Positions 9,145 to 12,250 of a stretch of 12,250 bases of DNA are shown here, in pieces (position 1 is the stretch's first letter; the number at the start of each line of letters is the position of its first letter). Position numbers and translations under genes: made by a program. Source of the DNA: Asterionellopsis glacialis (lineage: Eukaryota > Bacillariophyta > Plagiogrammaphyceae > Rhaphoneidales > Asterionellopsidaceae); contig WKLE02000508.1 of NCBI GenBank assembly GCA_014885115.2, forward strand, positions 29,470-41,719. Direction: 5' to 3'. Under the pieces are notes generated by a model. The model searched no databases and was not told the origin of the DNA. It saw nothing but the letters and a program-made list of their open reading frames with translations.

Positions 9145-9799
9145 TTTCCACCCTTTACGCGATACTTTGAAGGTATTCGTTTAATAATTATCGATCGAAC
9201 TGAACGAATTAAAATAGCGAGAGAGAGGAACTTCACGAGTAGACTATCCGAGATTGCTCTTTGATTCAATTGTAACGCGCGCTCTCTACCGATGTCTCTG
9301 ATGAAAGACAAGGCTTCAGTGTTAGTATCTACTAGATAGAGAGAGTTTAAGTTTCCATAAGGCAAAGGTCCTAAAGACTTTCCGTTCCTATTCACTCATA
9401 CAGTGAATGTAGATAGAGTAGAATGCCTGCTTTCTGCACGGAGAACAATCTTAAAGTGCCTCACTTGTACTGACTATGGTGCTCTATGTGTCAACAGAGC
9501 GCGTGTTCAACACTCAGTACAGAATGCGAATGAATGCGGTACTGCGTGCAGGCGGCCCTCTCTCTAGCTTTGTTCACTGATAAATATTGTGTTGGTATTA
9601 ATACACTGTATGTTGGGGTATTGACGGAGAATGACCACGAATGAGCGTTGACCATAGAATTGGAGCACACTTTCGGTTGTTAGTACCGTACGATTCTTAT
9701 TTTTTTAATATAATTGTTACTTCTCTGTACCAAAAAAATATTATGTTCAAAACATGCAGTGAATATAATAATTGCGAATTTAAATCAGTGTACTTACCT

Positions 9800-9833
9800 A
9801 CACTACTAGGACCTAGCTAGGACTTTGTAGTGT
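9800..9833. repeat. Nested palindromes
   Basis: ACACTAC (9800-9806) and GTAGTGT (9827-9833) form a 7-bp inverted repeat. It encloses the perfect 10-bp palindrome CCTAGCTAGG (9812-9821) and the near-palindrome CTAGGACCTAG (9806-9816). Short repeats of this size occur by chance, and the nesting is what makes it worth listing. Confidence 0.4.
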
Positions 9834-10216
9834 TTATTTCTCGAATGTCCTCTGCGAATTATAAATAAGAGATATGAATTAAAATTGTTGATGTATCACA
9901 GTAGGAAAAAAAAACGGGTGTTAAAGGGCTAATTATTGATAGCAACTACCGTGCTGGGACGTGTCTCTCATCCTTCTCTTCCATATAAAATATGAAAAAT
10001 AAGTTGTTACTGTTATTATACCTTTTAATGCATAGATTGTATACCAAATAATATATGCTTTTCTTTGTTTCTTGCTATAATCCCGCACAAATGTCCAGCA
10101 ATTCAATTTGTCCTAATGGGCAACGTGGATAATAACTTAGAAATAAAGTGCTCGACGAAGTATCATTCAAAATTAGGACTAAACATCTTGCATTTTCTGG
10201 TTATTGAAAATTACTA

Positions 10217-10253
10217 TTCCTTTTAATGTACCGTAAAAGGAAGGAGGTACATT
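10217..10253. repeat. Two overlapping, mutually exclusive inverted repeats
   Basis: TTCCTTTTA (10217-10225) pairs with TAAAAGGAA (10234-10242) around an 8-nt loop. AATGTACC (10225-10232) pairs with GGTACATT (10246-10253) around a 13-nt loop. The arms overlap, so only one hairpin can form at a time. It lies in intergenic DNA with no evidence of transcription. Confidence 0.45.
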
Positions 10254-10303
10254 CGAACATGCGTACTTTAAACTATACTTATAAGAAGAAGTCCTCGTTC
10301 AAG

Positions 10304-10325
10304 AGATAACGTGTATAGATAACGT
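10304..10325. repeat. Short direct repeat AGATAACGT
   Basis: Two identical 9-bp copies occur at 10304-10312 and 10317-10325, with a 13-bp period. The meaning is unknown. It may be chance or a paired binding site. Confidence 0.35.
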
Positions 10326-10710
10326 ACAGAAAAACCCTCAATAATTGAAAAGATTTGATCTACATACAGTGACACTATTGGATGTGAAGAACAAAATCAT
10401 GTAGAATGCTAAGAACTTATTTATATAAGTCGAATGAAGTACAGTATTTCATGATGTAAATGTACCAGGTATGGCAGGACAAGGATGTAAAATGATGGTA
10501 ACACTACACACATTACAGAACCAATTATCCTTCACATTTTAGATGTACTGGTGGATGATGTTGCAGGATTCTAATCGTGAAACTAAAAAAATGTGTTTCC
10601 TATTATTTGAAGTAAAACACCTTTCCCGAACCGCAATAATTGTACTATAATTAGGTAGCAAATTTTTAAGTATAGAATATTATTGGGACCACTGACAAGG
10701 ACTACATTCT

Positions 10711-10724
10711 GCATATATATATGC
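10711..10724. repeat. Perfect palindrome GCATATATATATGC
   Basis: A 14-bp perfect palindrome built on a TA repeat, in intergenic DNA. It could be a small microsatellite. Confidence 0.4.
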
Positions 10725-11022
10725 CCATGCAGTGATTGTGACAGGACTACAGTACTTTGTGGTGAGTTCTCTTCGTGCTTCGGGTTGTGACGTTTGGTGG
10801 TGGCCTTGGTTTTCCAGAGAAAATCCCAAGTTCTAACCAAACCAAAAAAACAAAAATAAATTGAAAAGTTTAGGTTCTATTTAGCAGTGTCATTCACTTC
10901 TTGCTCAAGGACCAGTTCAAGTGGATCCTTAGGAGATTTCAAGCTTGATAGTATTGCGTCAGGTAATGCTTTATTCTCAGATTGCTATGATTTTTGTTAA
11001 ATTTGATTTCTCACTGAATTTT

Positions 11023-11083
11023 CTTGGATTGGATTGCCATCACATTGGCCTTGCATTAGATTGGCTTTTTGGATTAGATTGGC
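11023..11083. repeat. Degenerate short tandem repeat
   Basis: About four imperfect units of roughly 12-18 bp share the core ATTGGC or GATTGGC, for example GCATTAGATTGGC and GGATTAGATTGGC. They lie just beyond the end of the transposase-like frame, inside the CpG-free block. They could be subterminal repeats of the element or an unrelated slippage product. Confidence 0.4.
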
Positions 11084-11114
11084 ATTGTCCTGATTTTTCT
11101 ACTAGTCAGACTTC

Positions 11115-12250
11115 TCAAGGTATGATCACATGAACAATCTTCTTTAACTTCATCATTCTTCTGTAGGTAAACACAAACTTGTACATATCATCCAATTCAA
11201 TATTCTGCTGTTCTCCTTCTTTGTCTTTACATATTCCAAATTCATTGAAATGCTGCATATCAATTATCTTCTTATTCTGTGGTTTCAAGTTGCACCCTGC
11301 ATGAGTAATAAAATAAAATTCCAATCTCCCTGCAACAAAATCATCTAACTCATAAATATCAATAAGTGTATCCAATGTCTCTCTTGCAGTAATATCTCCA
11401 TCATCCAGTAGCAATCAACGCCAACCTCCATTTGACAACTCTTCATGAACTTGCAACTTTGGACAAAATCATTTGTTATGTGACACCCTTCCCTGTTTCT
11501 TCTTTGTACTGACCCTTTTCAAATATATCTGCTTACCATCAAAAACTCTTGGTACATTTGGGGCCGCAACTACTCCTATATACATTACATTGACAGGATA
11601 TCTTTGCGATCTAATCTTTGGTCTATGGTAATCAGGTATTTTGATCTCATGCTCTCCCTTCAGAAGTATTTTCATCACCCTTCTCCTATTTGTTGTGTAG
11701 AACCATTTTTTGTCAAAGTACGCCACCAGCATCTCTGGATCTGTAAGTTTCTGAAACCATTTACTTGCCCACAAGACTCTTGTCTCCTTATGTTCTTCTG
11801 TCGGAAGAGGTTTCTCAATCGGACTCTTCTCTGTACCACCATTCTTTTTAAACCAATCTACCAACTGCCACTTTGAAATTGCAATCAATGGTTGTTCTAC
11901 CCCAGGTACTACACTCTTTTCATTCATTGCCTCAACAAGTTCTGGATATGTTGCAAGAGGCCCTTTCACCAAGAAGTGAGAGTATCTGAATAATTCATGA
12001 AGGTAGCCAGGCCACTGTTCTTCAATTGTTGTCATATATTTCTTGGTTCCTGCATACAATGGCAACAATGGATCAATAGCACCTTCCCCTGTAGTAACCA
12101 TCTTATTTAATTGTGAAAACCACTGAGGTAAAATTGTGTATGCTAAAGGATGTTTATAGCCCAGATCACATGCCACCTGATTACAAGCTGACTTTGCAAT
12201 TCTTGTTCTCTCATTTTTTTGTCAAGTAAGGATCATTCCAACCCCACAAC
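11115..12250 (-). pseudogene. Mariner-like transposase relic, broken by TGA codons, 5' end outside window
   Basis: One reading frame runs from the window edge to 11115, interrupted by TGA at 12222-12224, 11469-11471 and 11415-11417. The longest open piece (12176-11469) contains AYFDKKWFYTTNRRRVMKIL, which matches the DEKWF-type block carrying the first catalytic Asp of Tc1/mariner-like transposases of algae and oomycetes. Next come RSQRYPVNVMYIGVVAAPN and FDGKQIYLKRVS, also typical. The piece 11414-11115 continues with DITARETLDTLIDIYELDDFVAGRLEF and ends at VHVIIP. The canonical DNAxxH block and the third acidic residue expected downstream are not found, so the copy also appears truncated. 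The usual Glu of DEK is Lys here. It is almost certainly inactive. The family call is from memory. Confidence 0.62.

Larger units (their letters stand above)
9145..10958. other. Long AT-rich intergenic region
   Basis: About 1.8 kb with no supported gene. The part nearest 9145 should contain the 5' UTR and promoter of the CRAL-TRIO gene, including pyrimidine-rich tracts on the minus strand near 9218-9227. The open frames at 9120-9395 and 10583-10840 (-) show no domain. I noted several small palindromes (9800-9833, 10217-10253, 10711-10724) and a 9-bp direct repeat (10304-10325). No tRNA, snRNA or transposon terminal repeats could be recognised by eye. CpG density is ordinary in the left part. 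Confidence 0.5.
10959..12250 (-). mobile_element. Decayed, CpG-depleted DNA transposon (runs off window)
   Basis: This block contains the transposase relic and is set apart by composition. By hand I count only six CpG in about 1.29 kb (11419, 11565, 11607, 11721, 11802, 11820). There is none between 10959 and 11418, and none from 11822 to the end. A host gene in the same window (4801-5100) has nine in 300 bp. CpG loss of this kind is the usual mark of long-standing cytosine methylation of transposons. The left edge is approximate and set by the last ordinary CpG at 10957-10958. No terminal inverted repeat or target-site duplication was identified, and the right end lies beyond the window. Confidence 0.6.

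Noticed and set aside
9120..9395. 91-codon minus-strand frame upstream of the CRAL-TRIO gene
   Set aside because: It overlaps the CRAL-TRIO start in a different frame, has no domain, and no good donor was found to join it to exon 1.
9466..9521. 8-bp inverted repeat TGTACTGA/TCAGTACA with an inner GCTCT/AGAGC pair
   Set aside because: Inverted repeats of this length and spacing are expected several times by chance in 12 kb.
10246..10260. Possible tRNA B-box around ATTCGAA
   Set aside because: The flanking bases do not form a T-stem and no acceptor stem or A-box fits around it.
11115..12250. Reassigned UGA or selenocysteine reading in the transposase frame
   Set aside because: The TPR/MYND gene in the same window ends normally at TGA right after its finger. 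CpG decay explains the TGAs more simply, and no selenocysteine context was seen.

Overview
The window looks like nuclear DNA of a eukaryotic alga, most probably a diatom or another stramenopile. The base composition is AT-rich, the genes carry short GT-AG introns, and genes lie on both strands with short gaps. The protein types also fit: a membrane-anchored PAPS-type sulfotransferase, a MYND finger joined to TPRs, a CRAL-TRIO protein of the kind common in diatoms, and a mariner-like transposase relic. No organelle, bacterial or viral signature was seen. The diatom assignment rests on recognising protein families, not on a search.

Layout: 1-755 holds no gene I can support. 756-2189 (-) is an intronless type II membrane sulfotransferase-like gene. 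2190-2654 is the divergent promoter shared with the TPR/MYND gene at 2655-4001 (+). A 194-bp convergent gap (4002-4195) separates that gene from a three-exon gene at 4196-7016 (-), which encodes a long conserved protein of unknown function. 7017-7749 is intergenic. 7750-9144 (-) is a two-exon Sec14/CRAL-TRIO gene. 9145-10958 is about 1.8 kb of AT-rich DNA with small palindromes and no recognised gene. From about 10959 to the window end lies a decayed DNA transposon. It is almost free of CpG and is interrupted in frame only by TGA codons.

The four cellular genes do not form an evident pathway. They look like ordinary neighbouring housekeeping or accessory genes: a Golgi-type sulfation enzyme, a protein-interaction adaptor, an uncharacterised helical protein and a lipid-transfer-type protein. 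Two of the three introns begin GTACGT and the third begins GTAAGT.

The most informative observations are three. The transposase relic has a sharp local CpG loss and TGA-only interruptions, a pattern expected from decay of methylated CpG. The conserved unknown protein at 4196-7016 appears to belong to a family shared by bacteria, plants and algae, and the acceptor of its second intron is ambiguous. The TPR/MYND protein joins a bacterial-looking TPR module to a eukaryotic zinc finger. I found no convincing evidence of a wholly new biological system.
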